Made by a program: the position numbers and the translations under genes. Positions 10,273-19,547 of a stretch of 64,000 nucleotides of DNA are shown in pieces; position 1 is the stretch's first letter; each line of letters opens with the position of its first letter. The stretch is taken from contig NZ_VCNH01000008.1 in NCBI RefSeq assembly GCF_024355225.1, forward strand, positions 1,054,001 to 1,118,000, given 5' to 3'. The notes beneath the pieces were generated by a model. The model was not told the DNA's origin. It saw only the letters and a program-made list of their open reading frames with translations, and did not search any database. Source of the stretch: Roseovarius sp. M141 (lineage in GTDB: Bacteria; Pseudomonadota; Alphaproteobacteria; Rhodobacterales; Rhodobacteraceae).

Positions 10273-12915
10273 TTGAAAAACGCATATTCACCTCTGCTCA
10301 GATCCTATCACTCGTGGATCGCCAATGAATCGCTTGAGGATTACTCGTTGCGATACGCGGCCCGATCATTTCGAAAATGGTCCCCTTTCGTCATCGCAAA
10401 CACCGCCATTGGTGGGATTTCGTTTCTCGCACTCGAAGCCATCGGTGGCGTGATCACGTTGAGCTACGGCTTTGCCAACGCGTTTCCGGCCATTCTGGTG
10501 GCCATGGTGTTCATTTTTGTCACCGGCTTTCCGATTGCCTACTATTCCAGCCGCTACAACATTGATATGGATTTGCTGACCCGCGGCGCGGGTTTCGGCT
10601 ATATCGGCTCGACCATCACGTCACTAATCTACGCCACTTTCACCTTTATCTTCTTTGCGCTCGAGGGTGCGATCATGGCGCAGGCCCTGCTGCTGCTGGC
10701 CGATATTCCGCTTGTGCTCGGTTACCTGATCTCGTCCATCGTCATCATCCCGATTACCTTCATGGGCGTGACGATGATCAACCGGGTGCAACTGATCAGT
10801 CAGCCGATCTGGGTCGCAATGCAGTTGCTGCCATTCGTCTATATCCTCATCAAGGATCCCGGAACGATCCAGAAATGGGGCGCTTTCATGGGAACGCAGG
10901 AGGGTGGCGATCAGTTTAACATCCTGTCGTTCGGCAGCGCCCTGGGCATCCTGTTCGCCCTGTCGATCCAGATCGGGGAACAGGTGGATTATCTTCGATT
11001 TCTACCGGACAAGAGCGACACGAACCGGGCCAGATGGTGGGCGGCGGTGATCCTCGCGGGGCCAGGCTGGATTCTTGTCGGTGGGCTGAAGATCCTGTTC
11101 GGGAGTTTCCTTGCGGTTCTGGTCGTTTCGGCGGGCCTGCCCAACGCGGTGGCGCTGGAACCCGTTCATATGTACATCAAAGCCTATGAATACGTCAGCG
11201 CCGATCCGGCGGTGGTGCTGGCGGCGGCAACCGTCTTTGTCATCATCTCGCAGGTCAAGATCAACGTCACCAACGCCTATGCCGGCTCGCTGGCCTGGTC
11301 GAATTTCTTCTCCCGCGTGACGCTGTACCATCCTGGTCGGGTGGTCTGGCTGCTGTTCAACATCATGATCTCGCTTTTGCTGATGATGCTGGGGGTGTTT
11401 GACACGCTCGAAGTCGTGCTGGCGATCTATTCCGTCATCGCGGCGGCTTGGGTGGGGGCGATTTTCGCGGATCTGGCGATCCTCAAGCCGCTGGGGGTCA
11501 GTCCTTCCTTTACCGAGTTCAAACGCGCTTACCTGCCGGATTTCAATCCGGTTGGTTGCGGCGCGATGGGGCTGGCCTCGCTGGTGGCCTTTGCGGCTTT
11601 CATGGGCTACTTGGGCACGCTTGCACAGGTCTATGCCGCGCCGCTTGCCTTTGTTCTGGCGCTGGTGACGGCGGTGGCGATCGGGATGGCAACACGTGGC
11701 CGATATTATATTGCGCGCGCGCCTTTCAGCTTTTCCGGGGGCGAACAGGAGACCATCCGCTGCGAACTGTGCGGCTTTGAATACGAACGCCCCGACATGG
11801 CGCATTGCCCGTTCTATCAGCGCCCGATCTGTTCGCTGTGTTGCAGCCTGGAATCGCATTGCCATGACATGTGCAAGGCGCCGCCGGTCGAGGATGAGGA
11901 GGGGGATGAGGCCGATGCAGTGCATTGGCTGGGCGGACTGCGGCGCAAGATCGCTTCCGGTACGATCAATCGCGTGGTCAAGGCGGGCGGGGTGTTCCTG
12001 GCCTTGACGGTTGTGGTCGCCGCAGCAATCCTGATCACCTATCGGTTGATCGAGCCGGACCCCGAGGCCCCCCATCTGGGCAGCAGTATCGTGCTGATCG
12101 GCGTGTTCCTTGCGTTGCTGCCCTTGCTGGCCGTGGGGACGTGGTGGATCGTGCTGTCGCATGAAAGTCGCGAGCTGGCGGAACGCGACCTGTTGACCTC
12201 GCTTGAACAGTTGGCGCAAACGCAACAGGAACTAGCGGTAAACGAGAGACTGGCAGCGATTGGCGAAGTAACAGCGACAGTCAGCCACGAATTGCGCAAC
12301 CCGTTGGGCACACTTGTGAACTCGGCGGATGTATTGCGCCGCTCGGTGGCCACTGACGATCCCGAAACCCTGGGGGAACTGGATCGGTTACAGCGCAACG
12401 CCTGGCGCTGCGTCAAGATCATCGACGACCTGCTGGACTTTTCACGCAGCCATTCGTTTTGTCCGGTCCCGATAGAGCTGGACGGCTGGGTCACGCGCGC
12501 ATTGGCGGATATCGGACCTGAGCTGCGTACGCCGACCGTCCGTGATCTGGGGTCGCACGCAAAAGTGCTTGCCGACAGCGAAAGGCTGCGGCAGGCTTTT
12601 GTAAACGTCTTGATCAATGCGGATCAGGCCTGCGATGTGCATGATGGCGAGGGCCGGATCGTAGTGTCGACCTCAAGCGACGCCGACGGTGTTGTTCTAG
12701 AGGTGACCGATAACGGTGTGGGTATGAACGCCGACATCCAAAAGCGGATATTCGAGCCACTTTACAGCACCAAGGCCTTCGGGGTCGGTTTGGGAATGCC
12801 GCTGGTCAAACGTATCGTCGAGCAATTGGGCGGTCAGGTCAGAGTGGTCAGTCAAGCAGGAGGCGGAACGACGGTGCAATTTCAACTTCCGTTGGCCACA
12901 GGATTGTCATCATGA
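10273..12915 (+). CDS. NCS1-type transporter fused to a histidine kinase
   Basis: An 880-residue protein. Residues about 30-480 form a 12-helix NCS1 (cytosine/allantoin permease-like) transporter. Residues 497-534 hold eight cysteines (497, 500, 512, 520, 523, 524, 530, 534) with His 511, 529 and 531, arranged like a two-zinc cross-brace finger. Two more membrane helices follow (about 575-635), then a HisKA domain with the phospho-acceptor H672 (VSHELRNPLG), and an ATPase domain with N (LINADQA), DNGVGM and GLGMPLVKRI. The start is TTG at 10273 with weak GGAG 12 bases before; no earlier Met fits. Its stop overlaps the next gene by 4 bases. By analogy with CbrA-type transporter-kinases it probably senses the solute it binds; formamide or another amide is the inferred ligand from the neighbours. 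Confidence 0.85.
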   Translation: MKNAYSPLLRSYHSWIANESLEDYSLRYAARSFRKWSPFVIANTAIGGISFLALEAIGGVITLSYGFANAFPAILVAMVFIFVTGFPIAYYSSRYNIDMDLLTRGAGFGYIGSTITSLIYATFTFIFFALEGAIMAQALLLLADIPLVLGYLISSIVIIPITFMGVTMINRVQLISQPIWVAMQLLPFVYILIKDPGTIQKWGAFMGTQEGGDQFNILSFGSALGILFALSIQIGEQVDYLRFLPDKSDTNRARWWAAVILAGPGWILVGGLKILFGSFLAVLVVSAGLPNAVALEPVHMYIKAYEYVSADPAVVLAAATVFVIISQVKINVTNAYAGSLAWSNFFSRVTLYHPGRVVWLLFNIMISLLLMMLGVFDTLEVVLAIYSVIAAAWVGAIFADLAILKPLGVSPSFTEFKRAYLPDFNPVGCGAMGLASLVAFAAFMGYLGTLAQVYAAPLAFVLALVTAVAIGMATRGRYYIARAPFSFSGGEQETIRCELCGFEYERPDMAHCPFYQRPICSLCCSLESHCHDMCKAPPVEDEEGDEADAVHWLGGLRRKIASGTINRVVKAGGVFLALTVVVAAAILITYRLIEPDPEAPHLGSSIVLIGVFLALLPLLAVGTWWIVLSHESRELAERDLLTSLEQLAQTQQELAVNERLAAIGEVTATVSHELRNPLGTLVNSADVLRRSVATDDPETLGELDRLQRNAWRCVKIIDDLLDFSRSHSFCPVPIELDGWVTRALADIGPELRTPTVRDLGSHAKVLADSERLRQAFVNVLINADQACDVHDGEGRIVVSTSSDADGVVLEVTDNGVGMNADIQKRIFEPLYSTKAFGVGLGMPLVKRIVEQLGGQVRVVSQAGGGTTVQFQLPLATGLSS

Positions 12916-14075
12916 CCGAAAAGCCGCGCCGCACCATCCTGATCGTCGATGACGACATAGATTTCTCGGAAAGCCTTTGCCGGTTGTTGACGCTGGAAAA
13001 CTATGACGCGCTGCACGCCGACGGGATCGACAGCGCCATGCAGTCCGTCAGGGGGCAGGACGTGGCGGTGGCGCTTGTCGATATCCGACTTGGCGCCGGA
13101 AACGGCGGCCTGGATGTGGTTCGCAAGCTGCGTCAGATCAACCCGGACCTTATCTGCCTGATGATCACAGCCTATGTTTCAGTGGAAACTGTGATCCACG
13201 CTTTGCAGGCGGGGGCCTACGACTATCTGTCCAAGCCGTTCCACAGTGAGGATCTGTTGTCGACGCTCGACCGGTGTTTCGAACGGATCCAGTTACTGAA
13301 CGAACAGAAACTCAACGCCGTCCGGTTGCAGCAAAAACAGCACATGGAGGCAATCGGACAACTGGCTTGCGGTATCGCCCATGATTTCAACAACATTCTG
13401 GCGGTACTGCTGAGCAATCTACGGCTGCTCGAAGAGCGGATCGGCGAAGGCCATCCCGAGTATCGCGAACTGGTCTCCGAAGCGATTGATGCGACCCTCA
13501 CGGGCAAGGATCTGACAACGCGGATGCTGAACTTTGGAACCCATCCGGGCGAAAATCCATCCGTGGTCAACTTGGCCGAAATATTGCCTGATTACATCGT
13601 GATATTGCAACGGACCTTTGGCGACAAATGGTCGGTGCGGCTGGACTTGCCGGACCGGCTGGATCGCGTTGAGGTGTTGCGCGGGCAATTGGAAACAAGC
13701 CTGTTGAATCTCGCGCTGAACGCGCGCGATGCGATGCCCGACGGAGGGACGCTGTGCATCAAGGCCCGAAACCTGCGGATCGGGCCGATGCGGGCAGCGG
13801 AACAGGCGCGCAAAGTGTCCGGGGATTTTGTCGAACTGACGATCACGGATACCGGCGGCGGCATGTCCGACAGGGTGCGGGCGCGGGCGCTGGAGCCGCT
13901 GTTTACCACCAAGAAACGCGGTGACGGAAACGGTCTGGGGCTGGCGATGGTGGACAATTTCGTGCGCGCCCATGGCGGCTGGATCGAGATCGAAAGTGCG
14001 CCGGGGCAGGGTGCATCCGTAACGCTTTTCCTGCCAAGCGCAACTCAGACCCGGTCAGGGGGCGCAAACATGTAA
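12912..14075 (+). CDS. Hybrid REC - histidine kinase protein
   Basis: A 387-residue soluble protein with an N-terminal receiver domain (acidic pocket DDD 13-15, phospho-acceptor D57, K108 in LSKPF), a HisKA-like helix with H157 in ACGIAHDFNNILA, and a HATPase domain (NLALNARDAM, ITDTGGGMS, GLGLAMVDNF). It has no DNA-binding output. It overlaps the transporter-kinase by ATGA, so the two are translationally coupled. Likely role: an intermediate in a phosphorelay from the membrane kinase, ending in the OmpR-type regulator encoded convergently at 14045-14779. The 3' ends of those two genes overlap by 31 bases. Confidence 0.85.
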   Translation: MTEKPRRTILIVDDDIDFSESLCRLLTLENYDALHADGIDSAMQSVRGQDVAVALVDIRLGAGNGGLDVVRKLRQINPDLICLMITAYVSVETVIHALQAGAYDYLSKPFHSEDLLSTLDRCFERIQLLNEQKLNAVRLQQKQHMEAIGQLACGIAHDFNNILAVLLSNLRLLEERIGEGHPEYRELVSEAIDATLTGKDLTTRMLNFGTHPGENPSVVNLAEILPDYIVILQRTFGDKWSVRLDLPDRLDRVEVLRGQLETSLLNLALNARDAMPDGGTLCIKARNLRIGPMRAAEQARKVSGDFVELTITDTGGGMSDRVRARALEPLFTTKKRGDGNGLGLAMVDNFVRAHGGWIEIESAPGQGASVTLFLPSATQTRSGGANM

Positions 14076-14779
14076 CCGACGCCGCGCACGGTCTTGATGA
14101 ATTGTCCGTCACTGGCGTCATCATGCAGCTTGCGCCGGATCTTGCCGATCAGCACGTCGACGCTGCGATCATAGGGGGACCAGGCACGATTGGCGACGAT
14201 ATCCAGGATCTGTTCGCGCGTCAGGATCCGACCACGGCGCTGAACCAGCGTTCGCAGGACCTCGAATTCACGACCAGTCAGCCGGGTCCGTTCCCCTGCC
14301 GCCGACAGCAGGGCATGGTGTTCCAGATCCAGTTTCCAGCCGGCAAAGCTGAGCGCCGTTTCAGGCCGATCCGGATCAGGCGCGGGTTCGACCCGCTTCG
14401 AATAACGCCGCATCACCGACCGCATGCGGGCCAGCAACTCGCGCGGCTCGAACGGTTTCGTGACATAATCGTCGGCCCCCAGTTCCAGGCAGACGACCTT
14501 GTCGATGGTCGAATTCTTGCCCGACAGGATAATCAGAGGATAATCATATTGCGCCCGCAGACGCCGGGCGAGGGTCATTCCGTCCTCGCCCTGTGGAAAC
14601 CCCAGATCCAGCAGGATCAGGTTGAACGCGTCATCGGCCAGCGCCAGCCGCATCTTGTGCCCCTCGTGAACGGTTTGCACGGCAAAGCCTTCGCCGCCCA
14701 GAAACCGCTCGAGGAAGGTACAGATACCCCTGTCGTCATCAACGACGAGAACCTTGTTTGCAATGTGCTCTCCAGCCAT
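14045..14779 (-). CDS. OmpR/PhoB-family response regulator
   Basis: A 244-residue DNA-binding regulator: receiver domain with acidic pocket DDD at 14-16, phospho-acceptor D58 (LILLDLGFP) and VTKPFEP, then a winged-helix domain ending in the typical SVDVLIGKIRRKL ... KTVRGVGYMF. It is divergent from the formamidase gene and convergent with the two kinases, so it is the natural output regulator of this locus. The intergenic region between it and fmdA holds direct repeats like OmpR-type sites (14941-14991). Confidence 0.9.
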   Translation of the reverse strand: MAGEHIANKVLVVDDDRGICTFLERFLGGEGFAVQTVHEGHKMRLALADDAFNLILLDLGFPQGEDGMTLARRLRAQYDYPLIILSGKNSTIDKVVCLELGADDYVTKPFEPRELLARMRSVMRRYSKRVEPAPDPDRPETALSFAGWKLDLEHHALLSAAGERTRLTGREFEVLRTLVQRRGRILTREQILDIVANRAWSPYDRSVDVLIGKIRRKLHDDASDGQFIKTVRGVGYMFAPPDRV

Positions 14780-14940
14780 GGATCAACACTAATCCGTTTC
14801 ATTTGGCGACGTCGACTGTGAAGGTAGCGCAGGGAAGGCACGCGAAGCAGGATATTGTCGCGCTGACGGGCCAAGCCATTGAGAAGCTAATTCTATTATG
14901 GCGGGTGTGGTCGCCGACAGGCCCGGTGCAGGCGGATCCG

Positions 14941-14991
14941 GTTACAAAAAATTACAAAAGTGCCAGCTCTGGCGCACACTGCGATTACAAA
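14941..14991 (+). promoter_or_regulatory. OmpR-like direct repeats between the regulator and fmdA
   Basis: Two TTACAAA blocks start exactly 10 bases apart (14942 and 14952), giving GTTACA-N4-ATTACA at 14941-14956, and a third TTACAAA lies at 14985-14991. OmpR-family regulators bind direct repeats with a 10-base period; the E. coli OmpR site is often given as GTTACA-N4-GTTACA, one base different. The 317-base region (14780-15096) is the only non-coding space between the divergent genes and should contain both promoters. Confidence 0.5.
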
Positions 14992-15096
14992 GCTTCGATA
15001 CCAATCTTCCTGCCCATGCGACGCTGCGCGATTCGCATCGGATCAGCAAAACGGGGTGCGATTTCGGCACGCCGCTGCACCCAGGGAGGAAACACA

Positions 15097-16323
15097 ATGC
15101 CAAGAACCGTATTTGAAGTTGATCTCAACAAGGCGCCGGAAGATCACGACGTCAAGACCCACAACCGCTGGCACCCCGATATCCCATTTGTAGAAATGTT
15201 GAAACCCAACGAAACGGTCAGGGTGGAATGTCACGACTGGACCGGCGGACAGATCGGCAACAACGACAGTGCCAACGACATACGCGATGTGGACCTGACC
15301 CGCGTTCACTATCTCAGCGGTCCGTTCGGCGTCGAGGGCGCAGAGCCGGGCGACCTGCTGGTGGTCAATATTCTGGATCTGGGCGCGAAAGCGGATTCCG
15401 AATGGGGCTTCAACGGCCTGTTCGCCAAGGAGAACGGGGGTGGTTTCCTGACCGAGCATTACCCAAATGCCAGCAAATCATGCTGGGATTTCCAGGGTAT
15501 CTACACGACATCGCGCCATATCCCCGGCGTGCGTTATCCCGGCATCATCCATCCCGGCCTGATCGGCTGCCTGCCCGACCGCAAGTTGCTGGACGAGGCC
15601 AACCGCCGCGAGGGCGAACTGGTGGCGACCGATCCCGACCGGGTGCCGCCACTTGCCGCGATGCCGTATTCGGACACGGCCCTGATGGGGCAGATGACAG
15701 GCGACGCCGCAAGCACCGCCGCCGCCGAAGCCTGGCGGACAGTGCCGCCACGCGAACATGGCGGCAATTGCGACATCAAGAACCTGTCGCGCGGCTCGAA
15801 GGTCTATTTCCCCGTCTATGTGAAGGGCGCGGGGCTTTCGATGGGCGATATCCACTTTTCGCAGGGCGATGGTGAGATCACGTTCTGCGGTGCCATCGAG
15901 ATGGCCGGCTGGATCGACATCAGCGTCGATGTGATCAAGGGCGGCATGGCAAAATACAACGTCATAAACCCGATCTTCAAGCCCAGCCCGATCGACCCGC
16001 ATTTTGACGACTACCTGATCTTCGAAGGCATCTCGGTCGACGAGCACACCGGCGAGCAGTATTATCTGGATGCTCATGTCGCCTATCGCCGGGCCTGTCT
16101 GAACGCGATCGAGTATCTGAAGAAATTCGGTTATTCAGGCGAACAAGCCTACATGATCCTGGGCACCGCCCCGGTCGAAGGGCGAATAGCGGGCATCGTC
16201 GACATCCCCAACGTTTGCGCCACCTTGGCGATACCGACGGCGATCTTCGATTTCGATATCAACCCTAACGCGTCCGGACCGACCAAACAGGTCACCGGCG
16301 CGGATGTCGCCAAGACCAGCTAA
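15097..16323 (+). CDS. fmdA: Formamidase (FmdA/AmdA acetamidase-formamidase family)
   Basis: A 408-residue protein that hydrolyses formamide to formate and ammonia. It matches the FmdA family from the start (PRTVFEVDLNKAPEDHDVKTHNRWHPDIP) through HPGLIGCLPD, the HGGNCDIKNLSRGSKVYFPV block, FSQGDGEITFCGAIEMAGWI and the C-terminal GYSGEQAYMILGTAPVEGRI. The ATG at 15097 follows a strong GGGAGGAAA ribosome site; an open frame continues upstream but has no family resemblance. It is followed by an amide channel and FmdB in the same direction. Regulation by the divergent response regulator is inferred from the repeats in front of it. Confidence 0.92.
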   Translation: MPRTVFEVDLNKAPEDHDVKTHNRWHPDIPFVEMLKPNETVRVECHDWTGGQIGNNDSANDIRDVDLTRVHYLSGPFGVEGAEPGDLLVVNILDLGAKADSEWGFNGLFAKENGGGFLTEHYPNASKSCWDFQGIYTTSRHIPGVRYPGIIHPGLIGCLPDRKLLDEANRREGELVATDPDRVPPLAAMPYSDTALMGQMTGDAASTAAAEAWRTVPPREHGGNCDIKNLSRGSKVYFPVYVKGAGLSMGDIHFSQGDGEITFCGAIEMAGWIDISVDVIKGGMAKYNVINPIFKPSPIDPHFDDYLIFEGISVDEHTGEQYYLDAHVAYRRACLNAIEYLKKFGYSGEQAYMILGTAPVEGRIAGIVDIPNVCATLAIPTAIFDFDINPNASGPTKQVTGADVAKTS

Positions 16324-16354
16324 GGTCTTCTGGCGATTGCGAGACCAAAATTGT

Positions 16355-16379
16355 GCGACCGGGGCCGATACCCGGTCGC
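16355..16379 (+). other. Hairpin between fmdA and the AmiS-like gene
   Basis: Nine-base arms GCGACCGGG (16355-16363) and CCCGGTCGC (16371-16379) with a 7-base loop and no T tract. In this position it could stabilise the fmdA message or lower expression of the downstream genes. Confidence 0.5.
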
Positions 16380-16408
16380 CCGGCCAAAAGGGGAGGCACT
16401 GAGGTAGA

Positions 16409-16918
16409 ATGCTAGGATTTTTATTGCTGTATGTCGGCGTGGTCCTGTTCCTGAACGGTCTTTGGCTGTCGGGCAAGATCGAGGATCGCGAGATTGTCGT
16501 CATCAATGTCGTCTCCGGAACCGTGGCCATGCTGGTCGCATTTTTTTCGGTTTTCGGCGCCGGGGCCGATGCGGAGTCGACCCGTGCCGGATCGCTGACG
16601 CTGTTGTTCGCGACCACGTACTTCTGGGTGGCCTATAACCGGCTGGTGGCCGTGGACGGGCGCGGATTGGGCTGGTTCAGCCTGTTCGTTGCCATCACCG
16701 TGACGCCCGTCGCACTAAGGACGCTGGCCACGGCGCAGACCACGCTGGACTATTGGATGGGGATCAACTGGGCGATCTGGGCCGTGGTGTGGTTCATGTA
16801 TTTCCTGCTGCTGGCCCTGCAACGTCCGATCCTGAAGGCGACGGCGTCAGCGACCCTGTTCGCGGGCATCGTGACCGGCTGGGTGCCTGGGTTCCTAATA
16901 CTCGAAGGACTTTTGTAA
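16409..16918 (+). CDS. amiS: AmiS/UreI-family amide or urea channel
   Basis: A 169-residue, almost wholly hydrophobic protein with about six transmembrane helices. The start MLGFLLLYVGVVLFLNGLWL and the later YFWVAYNRL and INWAIWAVVWFMYFLLLAL match the AmiS/UreI family, which forms proton-gated or passive channels for urea and short-chain amides in the inner membrane. It sits directly after the formamidase, which fits uptake of formamide. The ATG follows GGGGAGG at a slightly long spacing. Confidence 0.88.
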   Translation: MLGFLLLYVGVVLFLNGLWLSGKIEDREIVVINVVSGTVAMLVAFFSVFGAGADAESTRAGSLTLLFATTYFWVAYNRLVAVDGRGLGWFSLFVAITVTPVALRTLATAQTTLDYWMGINWAIWAVVWFMYFLLLALQRPILKATASATLFAGIVTGWVPGFLILEGLL

Positions 16919-16978
16919 AATGGACCGCTCCGGTGCCGGATGTCGGAACAGAGCAAATCAACAAGGGGAGAAGGCAAG

Positions 16979-17281
16979 ATGCCGATTTACACTTACGCAT
17001 GTGACGATTGCGGAACGTTCGATACATGGAACACCATTGTCGATGCAGCCAGTGCAATCAGTTGTCCCAACTGCACTAAATCGAGCCCGCGCCAAGTGGC
17101 CTTGCCCGGGCTCAACCTGATGAACTCGAAACTGCGCGGATACATGTCGCGCTCGGAAAAAAGCGGTAGCGAACCGCGGGTGGTGAACAAGAAACATCTG
17201 GCAGGCTGCGGCTGCCCGCTGTGCAAAATCGGAAAACCAAAGGAGCGGCCAACGCGATACAAGTGGATGATCGGTCACTGA
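16979..17281 (+). CDS. fmdB: FmdB-family zinc-ribbon protein
   Basis: A 100-residue protein starting MPIYTYACDDCG, the FmdB-type N-terminus, with the zinc-ribbon cysteine pairs C8/C11 and C29/C32, and a second Cys cluster near the C-terminus (GCGCPLCKIG). FmdB proteins accompany formamidase genes and are thought to be regulatory or assembly factors; the exact function is not established. The ATG at 16979 follows GGGGAGAAGG. It is the last intact gene of the formamide module; transposon debris begins about 100 bases later. Confidence 0.88.
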   Translation: MPIYTYACDDCGTFDTWNTIVDAASAISCPNCTKSSPRQVALPGLNLMNSKLRGYMSRSEKSGSEPRVVNKKHLAGCGCPLCKIGKPKERPTRYKWMIGH

Positions 17282-17374
17282 CCCACGAAGCGTTTCTCAA
17301 GGTTGAAAGGCCTGCCGAAACGGGCTGTGCTCATGTGGTCTTGTCGCAGTTTAGGTCCGGTCTCTTTCGAGCGA

Positions 17375-18135
17375 TGTTTACAATGGAGGAGACAAGAAAT
17401 TGCAGCAAGATACACCGAGGAATTTAGACGTGATGCGGTTCGCATAGCAACGACCAGTGGGTTGACGCGCCCTCAGATTACATCAGATTTGGGGGTTGGC
17501 GTTTCTATCCTGAACAAGTGGGTCAGCACCATCAGAATGATGATCTGATGTTGGGACCGCATGAGGGTGTTGAAAAGGAAAACTCTCGCCTTCGCAAAGA
17601 AAACCGATTACTCCGCGAGGAGGGAGAGGGAAGTGTTAAAGAACGTGACGATCTTATTCGCAAATCAAAATGCGTGAGGTTTGCCTTTATCAATAACCTG
17701 GGAGACGATCTGGGCCATTAAGTTTCTATGCGGTGTTTTGGGGGGTAACTTCCCGTGGGTTTCCTGCCGTGTCATCGACCGGGCTGTCAGTGACCGCATG
17801 AAAAGCGATTTGGCAATCAGTGCGCTGGATATGGCTGTGGCCTTTCGCCAGCCACCCAAAGGCTGCATTCACCACACGGATCGCGGGTCTCAATACCGTT
17901 CTTGAGATTATCAGAAACGGCTGGAGAAACATGGCTTTCTGGTATCAATGATCGGTAAAGGCAATTGCCATGACCATTCTATGGTCGAAATCTTTTTCAA
18001 AGCCCTGAAGGATGAGCCTCTCTGGCGTCAGAAACGGGAAACACGCAGACAATGAGAAGGAACTATATTTCAATACATCAATGGGTTATATAATCAACGG
18101 GAGGCGACAAAAGCCCCTTGGCTTTCGAACGAAAG
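17375..18135 (+). pseudogene. IS3-family element, OrfA and OrfB remnants with several frameshifts
   Basis: OrfA is readable as AARYTEEFRRDAVRIATTS then GLTRPQITSDLGVGVSILNKWV, and in the next frame ENSRLRKENRLLREE. OrfB has lost its N-terminal part but shows AVSDRMKSDLAISALDMAVA, CIHHTDRGSQY (second catalytic Asp), then after a stop DYQKRLEKHGFLVSMIGKGN, MVEIFFKALKDE (catalytic Glu) and FQYINGLYNQRE. Stops and frameshifts separate the blocks and the first part of OrfB is deleted, so the element is dead. Confidence 0.85.
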
Positions 18136-18416
18136 GCCACCTAAATGAGTCGAGAGACCGGAACGTAAGCGTGACAAGACCAGCCATCGCATCATCCAGA
18201 CTGTCGCGGGCTATGCCAAGGATTCCGCAAGGATAGGGGCGCTCTGCGCGCGGCTCAATAGGTATGAGGGAGCTTTCGACAAAGGTGAGACGGTTTTCCA
18301 GAACGGACTACATGGTGGCCGAACTGGCATGATGTAGTGAACAAAACGGACCTTCGTACTGACCCGCCCGTGAGGGCTCCAGTTCTGAATGTGGAAAGTT
18401 AGCCTTATACGAACCA
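18136..18416 (+). other. Stretch without a recognised gene between IS3 debris and the binding-protein fragment
   Basis: One plus-strand frame without stops reads PERKRDKTSHRIIQTVAGY and onward to RTGMM (18140-18330), about 60 codons without a start codon. I cannot assign it; it may be another truncated gene tail. Nothing else seen. Confidence 0.3.
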
Positions 18417-19547
18417 TCAACGTTCTGCCCAACGTGAGCCGTCAAGATCCAGATTTGACCACATGATTTCTGGCTTTCCGATTTTCTTGGACGTTCCGAA
18501 TACATAATTCGCGAACATCGGTATAATCGCCCCACTCTGATTATGGACGATTTCCTGGCGCTTGGCCTCATCAAGTTCGGCCCGGGCCGTAACCAGTAGT
18601 TTCTCGAACCGCTCATGGCACCAGAACGTATCGTTCCAAGATGCGCCGCAGGTATAGGCACTGGCGAACATCTTATCCATCACCGGCCGCCCATCCCAAT
18701 AAGCCGCTGAGAAGGGCTTGTGCACCCAGACGCTTGACCAGTAGCCATCATTGGGTTCGCGCACAGCCTTTAGGTTGATGCCGGTAGCTTTTGCCGAATT
18801 CTGGAGGAGAGTACCGGCATCAACGGCACCATTGAATGCTGCGTCAGCTACCGAGAGGTCAACCGAAAGACCATCCATGCCAGCTTGCTTTAGGTGCCAC
18901 TTTGCCTTGTCGGGGTCGTAGGTCCGTTGTTCAAGATCACTGTTGTAATATTTCTGGTTCTTGCCGACAGGTATATCATTGCCGACTGAGCCAAACCCAA
19001 AGAGTATTTTCTCAACCATTTCCTCGCGGTTTATGGCATGTATTAATGCCATCCGGACGTGGTTGTTTTCAAACGGCGACTTGTTTGTCGACACTGAGAA
19101 GGCGAAGTGCTGCGTGCCTGCAATTTCGTTGATGTCGATATTCTGGTTTCGCGCCAACAAATTGACAGTTTTCAGATCGAGCCGGTCAGCAATATCAATA
19201 TCGCCCGATATCAGGGCAGACGTTCGGGCATTTTGACCCGCGAGCGCAAGCATCTCAATGCTGTCAAACCAGGCAACGTCGTTGCGCCCGTGATTTGAGT
19301 TGCGCTCAAGCATAGCCGATACGCCAAAATTGACATCCCTTAGAATGTAGCTGCCGCACCCATCCGCAGATCTCCAATCGACTGAATCGTCCTTGGCCGG
19401 AAGTATTGTCAGATGGTAGTCGGTCAGCGTGAACGGGAAATCGGCGTTGCCGCCCGACAATTCGAAAGCGACCGTGGATGTGTCTTCGATCTTGATGTCC
19501 TTGAGGTTCGGCAAGACCAATGCGGTCGTCCGCTTCCCAACGCGCAT
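18417..19547 (-). pseudogene. ABC transporter substrate-binding protein (peptide/nickel family 5), N-terminally truncated
   Basis: About 376 codons remain. The sequence from KDIKIEDTSTVAFEL through NADFPFTLTDYHLTILPAKD, GSYILRDV, VRMALIHAINREEMVEKILFG and YDPDKAKWHLKQAGMDG matches the middle and C-terminal part of DppA/OppA-like periplasmic binding proteins. The signal peptide and about the first 130-150 residues of the family are missing. The open frame starts at 19547, where family resemblance has already ended (about 19510), back-to-back with the start of the giant fusion gene. No permease or ATPase genes are nearby, so it is a stranded fragment. Confidence 0.8.

Noticed and set aside
11002..12225. 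407-codon open frame antisense to the transporter-kinase
   Set aside because: Low-complexity shadow frame without a plausible start.
13903..14874. Plus-strand frame 14102-14821 opposite the response regulator
   Set aside because: Shadow frame; the minus-strand regulator has complete receiver and winged-helix domains.
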